Positions 33,451 to 42,598 of a stretch of 64,000 bases of DNA are shown one piece after another. The position numbers and the translations under genes were made by a program. The stretch's first letter is position 1, and each line of letters starts with the position of its first letter. The stretch comes from Phocaeicola fibrisolvens (GTDB lineage Bacteria > Bacteroidota > Bacteroidia > Bacteroidales > Bacteroidaceae): positions 1 to 64,000 of the forward strand of contig NZ_JAOQJI010000001.1 of assembly GCF_025567125.1 (NCBI RefSeq). Direction: 5' to 3'. Below the pieces are notes generated by a model. It was not told the DNA's origin. It did no database searches and saw only the letters and a list, made by a program, of their open reading frames with translations.

Positions 33451-35487
33451 TTAAAGTTTGAATTGATAGTTGAATGGAACGTAAAGGCTTACCAGTGTGC
33501 CTTTTTGGCCTTGGTTGGAAAGATTTTCGATATGGAATTCCATAGCTTCCGTATTTTTTCCGTTGAGCAGCTCTATGGTGCGGAATAACATTTTTAGTCC
33601 ATTGCCTGTTCCTCTTTCTGAGTGGTCGCCGTGTCCGGGGTCGTATCCGCAGCCGTTATCGCGGATGTGGATTAATATTCCTTTTTCGGTTACGTCAATT
33701 TGTACCAGCAGGCAAGCATCTGCTGAGGGCTCACCGTCGAATGCGTATTTGAGTGCATTTTCTACGGGTATCTGTATACTCATTGAAGGTATGAGCATTT
33801 GCATGGGGACTGCAGGATTTATTTCCCATTTGGTAGTCGGCGTGTGGGGAGTGGTTTCCTGGCGTAGGGCGACATAGTTCTTTACCAGTTCTATTTCATC
33901 CTGTAAGGTGACAGTGATTTGGTCGAAGACCAACAGATTTCCGCGTAGTACCTGGATAAAAAGCTTTAGTAAGTGAGACAGGTCGGGATATTGTTTGAAA
34001 ATCGGCATCACGGTGTTGAGTACGTTAAACACATAGTGTGGGGATATGCGGTTCTTTACGTTCTCCATACGTAGTCTTGACACAAGTGCCAGTTGCTGGT
34101 TGAATTTACGCTCGTTTTTACGGTTGATATGCACAATGATGAGTGCTGCACCCAAGATGGAGATAACCAGTAATGACAACACGAGTATCAGTGTGTTGCG
34201 TTGGGCAGAGAGCTGTTCACGGTTGTGGGCTATCATTACATCGCGTTTTAACAGGGTGGTATCCTGGCGGTAGCGGTAGTCTATTTCTGTGATGTTGTTG
34301 ATATGGCGCAGGTTACGCATGGAATCATCATATTGGTTCATGGCTGCCCGATAATGGTAAGCATGGGCAAAATCACCTTTCCGGGCATAATATTCCATAA
34401 AGCGTTTATTGTGCAGATACATGTAAAGCGGACCTATTTTCAAGGCGTCGTATGGCTTGGACAGATAGTAGTTCACGCTGTCCAGTCGGTTTTCGTTTAA
34501 TGCCAGTGCGGCTTGCAGACTATTGAGATAAAACATGACTTCTTCACTGGTAGTGGAATCGTTTTGAAAGTAGGCATAGGATTTATTCAAATAATAGTGT
34601 GCAGAATCGTTGCGGTTCATGAGTGTATAGATTTCTCCAATGTTGGCTTCAATCAGCGCATCATACGAGGGTTGGTTAAATTGCCGACACACTTCATAAG
34701 CTCGTTTGAAACATTGCAAGGCTTCGGGGTATTTCTCTTCAAAGTAATAACAGTTTCCTTTTGAATTGTAATAGATGTAGTTCTCGTAGCTGAGGCGTGG
34801 TTCCGGATTTTGTTCAGCCATGTCAAAATAGTGATGGGCTTGTCGGAAGTTATGCAAGTCGGCATACACTTGTGCCAGTCCTGTATAAATACTGAACCGG
34901 ATACGTTCTGATCCCAATGAATCAACCAGCCATAAGGCGCGTCGATAATAGCGGGAGGCATTGGCTAATTCTCCCTTTTGTCTGTATTGGTCTGCCAGGT
35001 TGATGCAGATGTTTTCCAGTTCTGAACGGTCGTCCGATAACATCAGGGCGTCATACGCGTGATGCAGGCAGGCGATAGCCGAATCTCTTTGGGATAGTGC
35101 CTGAAGGATAGCGAAGCGATGGTTCCAGCATTGGGCAGCTAGCGCATTGCTATGAGGATGTGTCAGACAATAGTTTTCCACTCGCCGGTTCATCCATAAA
35201 GCACTGTCTGCATAACCTTGGAGAAAAAGGCAGTAGCTGGAGAATAATTCCAACTTGTAATAGGATGTGCTATCCGTTAACCCTGTTTGAGCTGTACGGA
35301 AGCGTTGTTCCATGAGTGTTGGATATGTATAAATGGAATCGTAGCGATTGATAAGGAAGGTGTCTATTGCATTCCGCTGTGTGTGGTAGGTGTTCTGTTT
35401 GGGTGTGCATGAGATAAACATGTATAGCAGCAGACCACATAAAATATACGCAGGGTGGTTATAGAAATGTTTGATATTCTTTTTCAT
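33451..35487 (-). CDS. LytS-type histidine kinase with N-terminal TPR sensor
   Basis: A 678-residue membrane kinase. A hydrophobic N-terminus with a possible lipobox (MFISC) leads into a periplasmic tetratricopeptide-repeat region (about residues 60-400). A TM segment (about 430-452) precedes a His_kinase domain with the acceptor His in NRISPHYVFNVLN and a HATPase with IRDNGCGYDPG. TPR sensors in this family report on envelope proteins or small ligands. It is transcribed with the LytTR regulator from the promoter at 35553-35583. Confidence 0.9.
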   Translation of the reverse strand: MKKNIKHFYNHPAYILCGLLLYMFISCTPKQNTYHTQRNAIDTFLINRYDSIYTYPTLMEQRFRTAQTGLTDSTSYYKLELFSSYCLFLQGYADSALWMNRRVENYCLTHPHSNALAAQCWNHRFAILQALSQRDSAIACLHHAYDALMLSDDRSELENICINLADQYRQKGELANASRYYRRALWLVDSLGSERIRFSIYTGLAQVYADLHNFRQAHHYFDMAEQNPEPRLSYENYIYYNSKGNCYYFEEKYPEALQCFKRAYEVCRQFNQPSYDALIEANIGEIYTLMNRNDSAHYYLNKSYAYFQNDSTTSEEVMFYLNSLQAALALNENRLDSVNYYLSKPYDALKIGPLYMYLHNKRFMEYYARKGDFAHAYHYRAAMNQYDDSMRNLRHINNITEIDYRYRQDTTLLKRDVMIAHNREQLSAQRNTLILVLSLLVISILGAALIIVHINRKNERKFNQQLALVSRLRMENVKNRISPHYVFNVLNTVMPIFKQYPDLSHLLKLFIQVLRGNLLVFDQITVTLQDEIELVKNYVALRQETTPHTPTTKWEINPAVPMQMLIPSMSIQIPVENALKYAFDGEPSADACLLVQIDVTEKGILIHIRDNGCGYDPGHGDHSERGTGNGLKMLFRTIELLNGKNTEAMEFHIENLSNQGQKGTLVSLYVPFNYQFKL

Positions 35488-35552
35488 ATATCGATATATT
35501 TTACATAGAATAAATTCTTTATGATATAGATTATAACATGCCTTTTCTTATG

Positions 35553-35583
35553 CAAATATAAAATTTTTCAGAATCCTTAACAA
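35553..35583 (-). promoter_or_regulatory. Promoter of the LytS/LytTR operon
   Basis: On the minus strand TTG (35583-35581), a 20-bp spacer and TATATTTG (35560-35553) form a good -33/-7 pair. The leader is about 59 nt. Confidence 0.6.
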
Positions 35584-35774
35584 TGGCAGAGAACCGTTTT
35601 CCTATATAAATTAAGCTTACTTGGTAAAAAAATAAGTGTATATGGTCATTTATTAGGTTTAGAGTAGGATGTAAAATTTGATTGAGGTAAAACAAGTCTG
35701 CCATGGCTTAAATGGGTGATATTGAGATTTGTAGAAACGATGAAGACCTTTGTCGCAAACGGTTGTCTATTTTT

Positions 35775-35849
35775 TAGGGTTTCCTTGTGCAAAACGTAGG
35801 TTTCCCTTTGCGGAGATATATGGCTTCCGACACGTAGACGTATGTTTCC
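35775..35849. repeat. Four GTTTCC-type repeats at 21-23 bp spacing
   Basis: GTTTCC at 35779-35784 and 35800-35805, GCTTCC at 35823-35828 and GTTTCC at 35844-35849 are spaced 21, 23 and 21 bp. Three of the four are preceded by TA within the four bases before the repeat. The spacing of two helical turns places all sites on one face of the DNA. It resembles LytTR-type direct-repeat operators and lies about 190 bp upstream of the LytS/LytTR promoter. Binding by that regulator is inference. Confidence 0.5.
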
Positions 35850-35945
35850 GCGTAGGAAGACATAAACAGTGACAAGAGGTTCTTCCTTTATCTTTTGGGC
35901 GTTTTTATGTTTGGAATAAGGAAACTGTTGTGAGGGAGCAGTTGG

Positions 35946-35986
35946 CAGATAAAACGAACGCCCCGGCTTGTGGAGGCCGAGGCGTT
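35946..35986 (-). terminator. Terminator of the GH2 gene
   Basis: Arms AACGCCCCGGC (35957-35967) and GCCGAGGCGTT (35976-35986) pair nearly perfectly. On the minus strand a CGTTTTAT tract follows, just downstream of the GH2 stop. Confidence 0.65.
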
Positions 35987-36013
35987 GCAGTTATTCGTAT
36001 GTATGCTTTTATT

Positions 36014-39000
36014 TTATTCGCATGCAATGTAGCCTTTCACCGGAGTCATGATGAAAGTAAATTCATAGTCTCCGTAAGGCAACATGTATTGGGCTTCCGG
36101 CAGGGCACCCCAGCTGTTGACACAACCCAGACCCATCTGTGCCTTGTCAATCAGCAGGTTGGTCAGGTCGGCTTCTTCTACTTCGAAGGAGTGGCTCTGT
36201 TTCTTTTCCGTGCCGTCGTCCAAAGAAGCGATGGTGTAGTGGAGGGCAGAAGCGGAGAACGGTGCTTCAGCCACGAACATCAGTCCGTTGCCAGCCATGT
36301 TCAACTGTCTCCACCAGCGGATATCGGTCTTGGTTCCGGTTTCCTGCGGACGGATGTACGGATAGAACTGGTCGCTTACGTTCTGGTTGTAGATGCCCAG
36401 GTCGGTGCAGTGGTTGCGGTCGCTGTAGTTTTCTATCGGGCCGCGGCCATAGTAGGAAATCTTTTCAAAGGATTTCGGCATGACCATCTGCATACCGAAG
36501 CGGAACATCGGCGATACCTTGGCGTTCTTGTCGGCCACCATCTTCTGAGTTACCTTCACGGCACCTTCGTTGTTAATCTGGTAGGTGAGATACAGTTTGG
36601 CCGATACCTCTGTGAGGTCGTAAGTGGAATTTACCACTGCCAGTCCGTTTTCTACCTTGTAGTTGAAGTCGGTGAGCTTGATGCCCGGGTTCTTCCAAGC
36701 CGCATACTTGTTTTGCAGGCCGGCACCGAAGTCGTTGTCGGTCGGGGCACGCCAGAAGTTCGGTGTCAGGGCTTCCCCTTCTTTGAGCATGCTTACTCCA
36801 TTTACATCATATTTGTCCAGATATCCGTTGCGTTTGCTGAATTCCATGTAGAATCCGTCGCCTTTCACGGCGATGTAGTCCGGATAGTTCGGGTTGATTT
36901 GCGGTTCAACCACCTGCTGGTTGGTAGCTGTTACGTTCTTCAGGTCCATGGCCGGAGCTTTGTACGGATTGAGTACCAGCTGGTCTTTAGCCACTACGGA
37001 GCCTGCCGGAAGCAAGCCTTCGCGGTTCTTCTGGATGTATTTCACATTGAGCAGCCATTCGCCGCACTGGCAGGTCTTGCCCAGGTCAAGTTTCACGGTG
37101 GCAGTCTGGTGAGGAGCCACGTTCAGGTTGTCCACACGTCCGCTACGGATGGCTTTTCCATCTTTCAGCACTTCCCATTCCAGTGCGTAGGCCGACAGGT
37201 CGCGGAAGAAGTTCTCGTTGTACACCTTGATTTCTCCCTTGGACAGATCACCCGCAGTGGTCCAGATGTTCTGGTAGAAGTATTGTACTTCGTAGGCGTG
37301 CGGGTTCGGTTTGCGGTCGGGGCTGATGAGGCCGTTGTCGCAGAAGTTCTTGTCGCCGGAATCGTCCATACGGTTGAAGTCGCCGGCATAGGCATAAATC
37401 ATCTTACCGTTCTTGCCGGTCCAGCGGATAGACTGGTCGACGAAGTCCCAGATGAATCCTCCCTGGTATTTCGGATACTTGCGAATCAAATCCCAGTATT
37501 CCTTGAAGCCGCCTTCGGAGTTACCCATGGCATGTGCATATTCACACTGAATCAGCGGTTTCTGGTATTTGTCGTTCTTGCTATATTCTTCGCACCACTT
37601 GTAGTCGGCATACATCGGGCAGTAGATATCTGTCTTTCCGTCGATGCGGGCCTGTTCGTACTGTACGGCACGGCTTGGGTCTTCAGCCTTGACCCAGTCG
37701 TAAGCGGCTTCGAAGTTCGGACCGTAGCCGGCTTCGTTACCCAGTGACCAAAAGATGATGCTCGGGTGGTTGAAGCCACGCTGCACGTTGCGCTGGTTGC
37801 GCTCCAGGTGGGCTTTCTTGTAGCTGGGTTCTTTGGCCAGTGTCTCTTCGCCGTAACCCATTCCGTGGGATTCGATGTTGGCTTCGGCTACGACATAAAT
37901 ACCGTATTTGTCGCAGAGGTCATACCAGAAATTGTCGTCCGGATAGTGGCAGGTTCTCACCGCGTTGATGTTGAGCTGCTTCATAATCTGGATGTCCTGA
38001 ATCATGCGGGCCCGTGAAACCACGTATCCGCCGTCGGGGTCCATTTCGTGGCGGTCGGCTCCTTTGAAGAGTACCGGCTGGCCGTTGACCAGAATCTGTG
38101 CGTTCTTGAGTTCAATTTTACGGAAACCGACTTTCACCGGTACCACTTCACTGGTCTTGCTGCCGTCTTTCAGGGTTGCACGCAAGGTGTACAGGTAAGG
38201 TGTTTCCGCACTCCATTTCTGCGGGTTTTCCACTTGCAGGGTGGCAGCCACCTTGCCGGAACCTTTCACTTCGGTAGAAGCCACGGTCTGGTTCTTTGCA
38301 TCCAGCAGTTCCAGGCTGACATTGCCGTTTCCTTTCAGGTTCAGGGTGATGGCCAGTGAGCCGTTCTTGTATTCGCTGTCCAGGTCGGGAGTGACGCGGA
38401 TGTCATCGATGCGTTTCTTGTTGCGGGTATAGAGGTAGCAGTCGCGTGCCACGCCGGTATAGCGGAAGAAGTCCTGGTCTTCCAGATACGAGCCGTCACA
38501 CCAGCGGAACACCTGGAAGGCAATCAGGTTCTTCTGTCCCGGTTTCAGGTACGGGGTCAGGTTAAATTCTGCTTCCAGTTTGCTGTCTTCACTGTAGCCC
38601 ACAAACTTGCCGTTCACCCACAGGTACATGTTGGAGCTGACAGCTCCGAAGTGAGCGATGATGTCTTTGCCGCTCCAGTCGGCCGGCACCATAATTTCCC
38701 GGCGGTAAGAGCCTACATGGTTTTGTTCGGTCGGTACGTAGGGAGGATTGTTTGCGAAGCGGCCACGCCATCCATAACCTACATTGACGTAGATTGGGTC
38801 GCCATATCCCTGCGTCTCCCATACGCCCGGTACTTGCAGGTTATCCCATCCCTTGTCGTTGAAGCCGACTTTCCAGAAGTCCGTGGGGCGGGCATCGGCG
38901 TTTCGTACCCAGAAGAACTTCCAAGTGCCGTTCAGGCTCATGAAGTTCTTGGAGTCTTCCTTGACTGCCTTGGCGGCCATTTCTGCGTTTTCATACGCAA

Positions 39001-39127
39001 AGAAGTTTGCGTGCATCGGTGCCCGGTTGATGGCATTAACCTCGGGGTCCTGCCATTCTTTGAACGTCTGTGCGCTGCCCGAGAGCACACAAGCACCTAA
39101 GATTCCTAACACTAATTGTTTTTTCAT
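36014..39127 (-). CDS. LacZ-type GH2 beta-galactosidase, exported
   Basis: A 1037-residue enzyme with a signal peptide (about residues 1-19), so probably periplasmic. Domains in order: sugar-binding jelly roll, Ig-like domain, TIM barrel with acid/base Glu465 (WSLGNEAGYG) and nucleophile Glu529 (IQCEYAHAMGNS), then the C-terminal Bgal_small domain of long LacZ-type enzymes. It hydrolyses terminal beta-galactosides. It lies 38 bp after a lytic transglycosylase gene and 13 kb from the galactan locus, so it is not part of that operon. Confidence 0.93.
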   Translation of the reverse strand: MKKQLVLGILGACVLSGSAQTFKEWQDPEVNAINRAPMHANFFAYENAEMAAKAVKEDSKNFMSLNGTWKFFWVRNADARPTDFWKVGFNDKGWDNLQVPGVWETQGYGDPIYVNVGYGWRGRFANNPPYVPTEQNHVGSYRREIMVPADWSGKDIIAHFGAVSSNMYLWVNGKFVGYSEDSKLEAEFNLTPYLKPGQKNLIAFQVFRWCDGSYLEDQDFFRYTGVARDCYLYTRNKKRIDDIRVTPDLDSEYKNGSLAITLNLKGNGNVSLELLDAKNQTVASTEVKGSGKVAATLQVENPQKWSAETPYLYTLRATLKDGSKTSEVVPVKVGFRKIELKNAQILVNGQPVLFKGADRHEMDPDGGYVVSRARMIQDIQIMKQLNINAVRTCHYPDDNFWYDLCDKYGIYVVAEANIESHGMGYGEETLAKEPSYKKAHLERNQRNVQRGFNHPSIIFWSLGNEAGYGPNFEAAYDWVKAEDPSRAVQYEQARIDGKTDIYCPMYADYKWCEEYSKNDKYQKPLIQCEYAHAMGNSEGGFKEYWDLIRKYPKYQGGFIWDFVDQSIRWTGKNGKMIYAYAGDFNRMDDSGDKNFCDNGLISPDRKPNPHAYEVQYFYQNIWTTAGDLSKGEIKVYNENFFRDLSAYALEWEVLKDGKAIRSGRVDNLNVAPHQTATVKLDLGKTCQCGEWLLNVKYIQKNREGLLPAGSVVAKDQLVLNPYKAPAMDLKNVTATNQQVVEPQINPNYPDYIAVKGDGFYMEFSKRNGYLDKYDVNGVSMLKEGEALTPNFWRAPTDNDFGAGLQNKYAAWKNPGIKLTDFNYKVENGLAVVNSTYDLTEVSAKLYLTYQINNEGAVKVTQKMVADKNAKVSPMFRFGMQMVMPKSFEKISYYGRGPIENYSDRNHCTDLGIYNQNVSDQFYPYIRPQETGTKTDIRWWRQLNMAGNGLMFVAEAPFSASALHYTIASLDDGTEKKQSHSFEVEEADLTNLLIDKAQMGLGCVNSWGALPEAQYMLPYGDYEFTFIMTPVKGYIACE

Positions 39128-39165
39128 GGATTAATTATTTAATAAATAAATGATTGCTATGTGTT

Positions 39166-40140
39166 TTATTCAACCACCCAGGCTGGGTTATGTGGATAGA
39201 TAACTCTTGGGTTGTAGTACATTTCTTCTTTATCGGGAATTCGAATGAGGTATTCCTTTCCGCTGTGGTTGGGAAGAGAACTCCCCCTTAACCACGGATT
39301 CATGCTCTTCAACAGACTGAAATTAATGCCTTGACTTTTGGCAAAGCGGGCAAGGTCGTCAATATCGTTGGTAACTTTGATTGTACGGTAAGGAATGGGG
39401 GGATACAAGTCGCTGGCTCGCAGACGGAATCCAAAGCGTTTGGGGTCGGTGAGCAGAAGTTTGGCTGCCAGGATGCGATATACATAGCGTGAAGTTTCCT
39501 CTACCAGATAGAGGTCAAGAGCATTGTCGGTATATTGTTTTTCCTGTTGCTGGCTGATTCTTCCCTGACCGGCATTGTAGGAGGCTGCCACGGTTTCCCA
39601 GTTGCCGAACTTGCGATAGGCTTGCTTCAGGTATTTGCAAGCCGCTACGGTTGATTTCTCCACATCGTAGCGTTCGTCTACGTGGTGGTTTACTTCCAGG
39701 TCGAAGTCGCGGGCGGTGCCGCTCATGAACTGCCACAGTCCGGCTGCTCCGGCTCCCGAACGAGCCAGCGGATTGACGTTGCTTTCGATGACCATCAGGT
39801 ATTTGAAATCGTCGGGGACACCCTGTTCCCTTAAGATGGGTTCAACGATTGGAAAATAACGGTTGGCCCGCTTGATGATTTGCAGCGAAGTGCTGTGCAT
39901 GTAAGTGAACGCCATCAACTCCCGATCCATCCGTTCCCGTCGGTCATAGCGCGTCAGGTCAATGTCGATGCCACAGAAATTAATGCTTTTGGGAACTTCT
40001 ACGCAACTGTAGGTAGTGGATGAGGCTGTTTCTGTCTGTGCAGTGCAGGAGGTGGAAAACCCGGGTAACAAAAAACCGGTTACAAATAGAGCGGTTGTAA
40101 GTGATAAAGTGTATAAGCGTTTTGTCAATTTCATATTCAA
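39166..40140 (-). CDS. Lytic murein transglycosylase (SLT domain), exported
   Basis: A 324-residue protein with a signal sequence (about residues 1-34; FSTSC is only a marginal lipobox). It has an SLT domain (about 95-220) with catalytic Glu119 in VIESNVNP, GLWQFM and SYNAGQGR. It cleaves peptidoglycan glycan strands, as MltD does, but lacks obvious LysM repeats. The start may instead be the ATG at 40134. It is probably co-transcribed with the GH2 gene downstream. Confidence 0.88.
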   Translation of the reverse strand: MNMKLTKRLYTLSLTTALFVTGFLLPGFSTSCTAQTETASSTTYSCVEVPKSINFCGIDIDLTRYDRRERMDRELMAFTYMHSTSLQIIKRANRYFPIVEPILREQGVPDDFKYLMVIESNVNPLARSGAGAAGLWQFMSGTARDFDLEVNHHVDERYDVEKSTVAACKYLKQAYRKFGNWETVAASYNAGQGRISQQQEKQYTDNALDLYLVEETSRYVYRILAAKLLLTDPKRFGFRLRASDLYPPIPYRTIKVTNDIDDLARFAKSQGINFSLLKSMNPWLRGSSLPNHSGKEYLIRIPDKEEMYYNPRVIYPHNPAWVVE

Positions 40141-40178
40141 GGTTTTCTTGTAACTGTCGGTCTTTTGTGAATCTGTGG

Positions 40179-40186
40179 CAAAAATA
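40179..40186 (-). promoter_or_regulatory. -7 element of the transglycosylase gene
   Basis: TATTTTTG on the minus strand, about 39 bp before the start, matches TAnnTTTG. The rest of 40187-40426 contains only a small GCCTTTAAGGC hairpin next to an A-run at about 40309-40325. Confidence 0.45.
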
Positions 40187-40426
40187 AGGATTTATTTATG
40201 TAAGTCAGGGGTATAATTTAGGCAAAAGTCAAGTAAAAATCGTTCAAAACAGGTTCGAGTTTACTTAATTCCCCGTTTGGCTATGCATATGTTGTGCTAT
40301 TTTGAGCCTTTAAGGCACAAAAAAATCAACAGCTCTTTGTTTAAAAATCGCTCTAAAATACGAAATAAACTTTTGGGAAACGCTACCTTTTTAATTTATT
40401 TCACAAAATTGCAGTTCTCTGAAAGT

Positions 40427-40894
40427 TCATTCTTCCATGCTGAAACTTTTCAGGATAGTCTCTGGAATTTTGTCATTATCTTGGCGGTATACAATGGAAA
40501 TATAGAAGCCGCAGCTTCCGTCTTTGGCCAGCAGGTAGCAATAGACGCATTTCTCTTCTTCGCAATTCCCTTTGAGCTGCACGCCGTGAAACTGTGGCAG
40601 CTCAAAAGGTTGCACGTCGCTTTGTGAGGTCACTTCATCGTCTGTGGCGATGGCTTTCAGTTCTTGTCCCAATTCTTCTTTTTTCATGCCTTCTCCTTCC
40701 AGCAATTGGATGGTGAGGTAGTAAGTATCGTTCCCGGCCAGATAGCCTTCGGAAGAATCATCTTCTACGGTAAGGTCGGACGGAGCCTTGAAGGATACTC
40801 CATACGAATCCCATCGGGTGGTTTTCAACTGTTGTGCGACTGCCGGAACGGCTACGGTAAAGAATGCAATCAGGATAAAGAATAACTGTTTCAT
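40427..40894 (-). CDS. Exported protein of unknown function
   Basis: A 155-residue protein with a signal peptide (about residues 1-20, ending AVAQ). The mature part reads as a single small alpha/beta domain (WDSYGVSFKAPSDL, YYLTIQLLEGEGM, FHGVQLKGNCEEEKCVYCYL). Its two close cysteines (Cys120 and Cys123, approximately) could form a disulfide. Its ATG overlaps the stop of the DUF2007 gene by 4 bp (ATGA), so the two are translated together. No family recognised with confidence. Confidence 0.65.
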   Translation of the reverse strand: MKQLFFILIAFFTVAVPAVAQQLKTTRWDSYGVSFKAPSDLTVEDDSSEGYLAGNDTYYLTIQLLEGEGMKKEELGQELKAIATDDEVTSQSDVQPFELPQFHGVQLKGNCEEEKCVYCYLLAKDGSCGFYISIVYRQDNDKIPETILKSFSMEE

Positions 40895-41121
40895 GCTTTT
40901 CGTTCTGCTACTACTTTTCGTGCGTAAACTTCTTCTTCCTTATTAACCAGTACACAGACGTGTCCTCCCATATTGGCATAAGGAGAAGTGACAGCTGACA
41001 ATGTTTCGTCTTTTAGCATGGCTTCTACACCGGCTGATCTCAACAAGCCCTTTACCAATTCAGCTTCCCAGAGGTCTCCTCTGAAAACTTCAATCAATGA
41101 ATCGTAATCTTTCGCTTCCAT
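40891..41121 (-). CDS. DUF2007-family small protein
   Basis: A 76-residue cytoplasmic protein with a ferredoxin-like pattern: LIEVFRGDLWEAELVKGLL, AGVEAMLKDE and VCVLVNKEEEVYARKVV. This matches DUF2007 (putative signal-transducing protein), whose function is unknown. First gene of a two-gene operon with the exported protein. Confidence 0.8.
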   Translation of the reverse strand: MEAKDYDSLIEVFRGDLWEAELVKGLLRSAGVEAMLKDETLSAVTSPYANMGGHVCVLVNKEEEVYARKVVAERKA

Positions 41122-41176
41122 AGTCTTTTGTTTTAAGGGTTAATAATTAGAAGTTCATTTCTCTTATATTCTATGT

Positions 41177-41184
41177 CAAAGATA
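41177..41184 (-). promoter_or_regulatory. -7 element of the DUF2007 operon
   Basis: TATCTTTG on the minus strand, 56 bp before the DUF2007 start, matches TAnnTTTG. Confidence 0.45.
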
Positions 41185-41258
41185 ACAAACTTTCGGAAAT
41201 AAACATGCTTTCGGGCATATATTTCTTTGGCAGGGACGATTATTTCCTTTCGAAAGTT

Positions 41259-41287
41259 TTGAATGTCTGCCTGAAATTGTATTTTTG
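41259..41287 (+). promoter_or_regulatory. Promoter of proA
   Basis: TTG at 41259-41261, an 18-bp spacer and TATTTTTG at 41280-41287 precede the proA start by 20 bp. Confidence 0.5.
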
Positions 41288-41307
41288 CGATAAACTGTAA
41301 TCTGAAA

Positions 41308-42567
41308 ATGGTGAAAATGAATCTGAATGAAATATTTCAATCCGTTCGGGCAGCATCCCGTAAACTGGCAATGTGGGATGTGGAAACGGTGAATGCACTT
41401 TTGTGTGCGGTGGCTGACAGGATAGAGGAGAAAACAGACAGTCTGCTGGAGGCCAATCGGGAGGACTTGCTGCGGATGGAAGTTTCCAATCCGAAGTATG
41501 ACCGTTTGAAGTTGACAAAGGAACGGTTGTCGGGGATTGCGGCCGACATGCGTCAGGTGGCTGTGCTTCCTTCCCCGCTGGGGCGTGTCCTGGAGAGTTA
41601 TACGGTGCCGAGCGGGCTGCGACTGAAAAAAGTGAGTGTGCCTTTCGGCGTAATTGGGGTGATTTATGAAGCCCGTCCGAATGTGAGTTTCGATGTGTTT
41701 GCGCTGTGCCTGAAAAGTGGGAACGCCGCTATCCTGAAAGGAGGGAGTGATGCGGATGCTTCCAACCGGGCTATCGTGCAGCTCATTCAGGAGGTGCTGG
41801 AGGAGTTCGGGGCCGACCCGCACGTGGTGGAGCTGCTTCCTTCGAGCCGGGAGGCTACGGCGGCGTTGTTGCATGCCGAAGGATGGGTGGACTTGATTAT
41901 TCCCCGTGGAAGCAGTAACCTGATTCGCTATGTGCGTGAGGAAGCTACTGTGCCGGTCATTGAAACGGGGGCCGGTATCTGTCATACGTATTTTGACAAG
42001 GCGGGCGATCTGGTCAAGGGAGCGGCTATTGTCCACAATGCCAAGACGCGCCGGGTAAGTGTCTGCAATGCCCTCGACTGTCTGCTCGTACATCGGGCAC
42101 GGCTGGCCGATTTGCCGGGCCTGTGCGCACCGTTGCAGGAAAGCCGGGTGGTATTCTATGCCGATGAGCCGGCTTATGAGGCCTTGTCGGGACGGTATCC
42201 GGTGGAACTGCTTCGTCCTGCCACGCCGGAGAGTTACGGTACAGAGTTCCTGGACTACAAGATGGCCATCAAGACGGTGGAGGATATTGCGGAAGCTGTA
42301 TCGCATATTTATGCATACGGGTCCGGACACAGTGAATGCATTGTGACGGAGGATGCGGAAACGGCCAACTTCTTTACAAAGGCGGTGGATGCGGCCTGTG
42401 TGTATGTCAATGCACCCACTTCGTTTACCGATGGAGCTCAGTTTGGTCTGGGAGCAGAAATAGGAATCAGTACCCAGAAACTGCATGCCCGTGGCCCGAT
42501 GGGATTACGGGAGATGACTACCTATAAATGGATTGTAGAAGGCGATGGGCAGGTTCGAAAAAAATGA
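41308..42567 (+). CDS. proA: Glutamate-5-semialdehyde dehydrogenase (gamma-glutamyl phosphate reductase)
   Basis: A 419-residue cytoplasmic enzyme of proline synthesis, reducing gamma-glutamyl phosphate with NADPH. Typical motifs are VPFGVIGVIYEARPNV, LKGGSDADASN, IPRGSSNLI and the catalytic Cys in GAGICHTYFD; the family ending GLREMTTYKW is present. The start may be 41308 or the second Met at 41317. proB is not in the window. It is followed by the carbamoyltransferase gene, so proline and arginine synthesis are adjacent. Confidence 0.97.
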   Translation: MVKMNLNEIFQSVRAASRKLAMWDVETVNALLCAVADRIEEKTDSLLEANREDLLRMEVSNPKYDRLKLTKERLSGIAADMRQVAVLPSPLGRVLESYTVPSGLRLKKVSVPFGVIGVIYEARPNVSFDVFALCLKSGNAAILKGGSDADASNRAIVQLIQEVLEEFGADPHVVELLPSSREATAALLHAEGWVDLIIPRGSSNLIRYVREEATVPVIETGAGICHTYFDKAGDLVKGAAIVHNAKTRRVSVCNALDCLLVHRARLADLPGLCAPLQESRVVFYADEPAYEALSGRYPVELLRPATPESYGTEFLDYKMAIKTVEDIAEAVSHIYAYGSGHSECIVTEDAETANFFTKAVDAACVYVNAPTSFTDGAQFGLGAEIGISTQKLHARGPMGLREMTTYKWIVEGDGQVRKK

Positions 42568-42598
42568 ATAAAAGAGAGATAGTATTGTATTTTTATAG

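Larger units (their letters stand above)
35488..36013. other. 526-bp intergenic region between the LytS gene and the GH2 gene
   Basis: Contains the LytS promoter (35553-35583), the GTTTCC array (35775-35849) and the GH2 terminator (35946-35986). Between 35600 and 35770 I see only AT-rich sequence without a convincing gene. A TTTG...CCTTTG pair near 35729-35752 could be a plus-strand promoter for a short RNA, but it does not match TAnnTTTG. Confidence 0.4.

Noticed and set aside
35775..35849. Possible CRISPR array
   Set aside because: Repeats are only 6-9 bp with 21-23 bp period and no cas genes; a regulatory array fits better.
35930..37747. A 605-codon open frame on the plus strand
   Set aside because: It lies wholly opposite the GH2 gene, has the low-complexity Val/Gly/Phe/His-rich look of a reverse-frame translation and has no start signals.
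40277..40627. A 116-codon plus-strand frame upstream of proA
   Set aside because: It runs through an intergenic region into the reverse of a conserved exported-protein gene; no promoter.
41176..42486. A 436-codon frame opposite proA
   Set aside because: Shadow of proA; rich in His, Arg and Gln and without domain signals.
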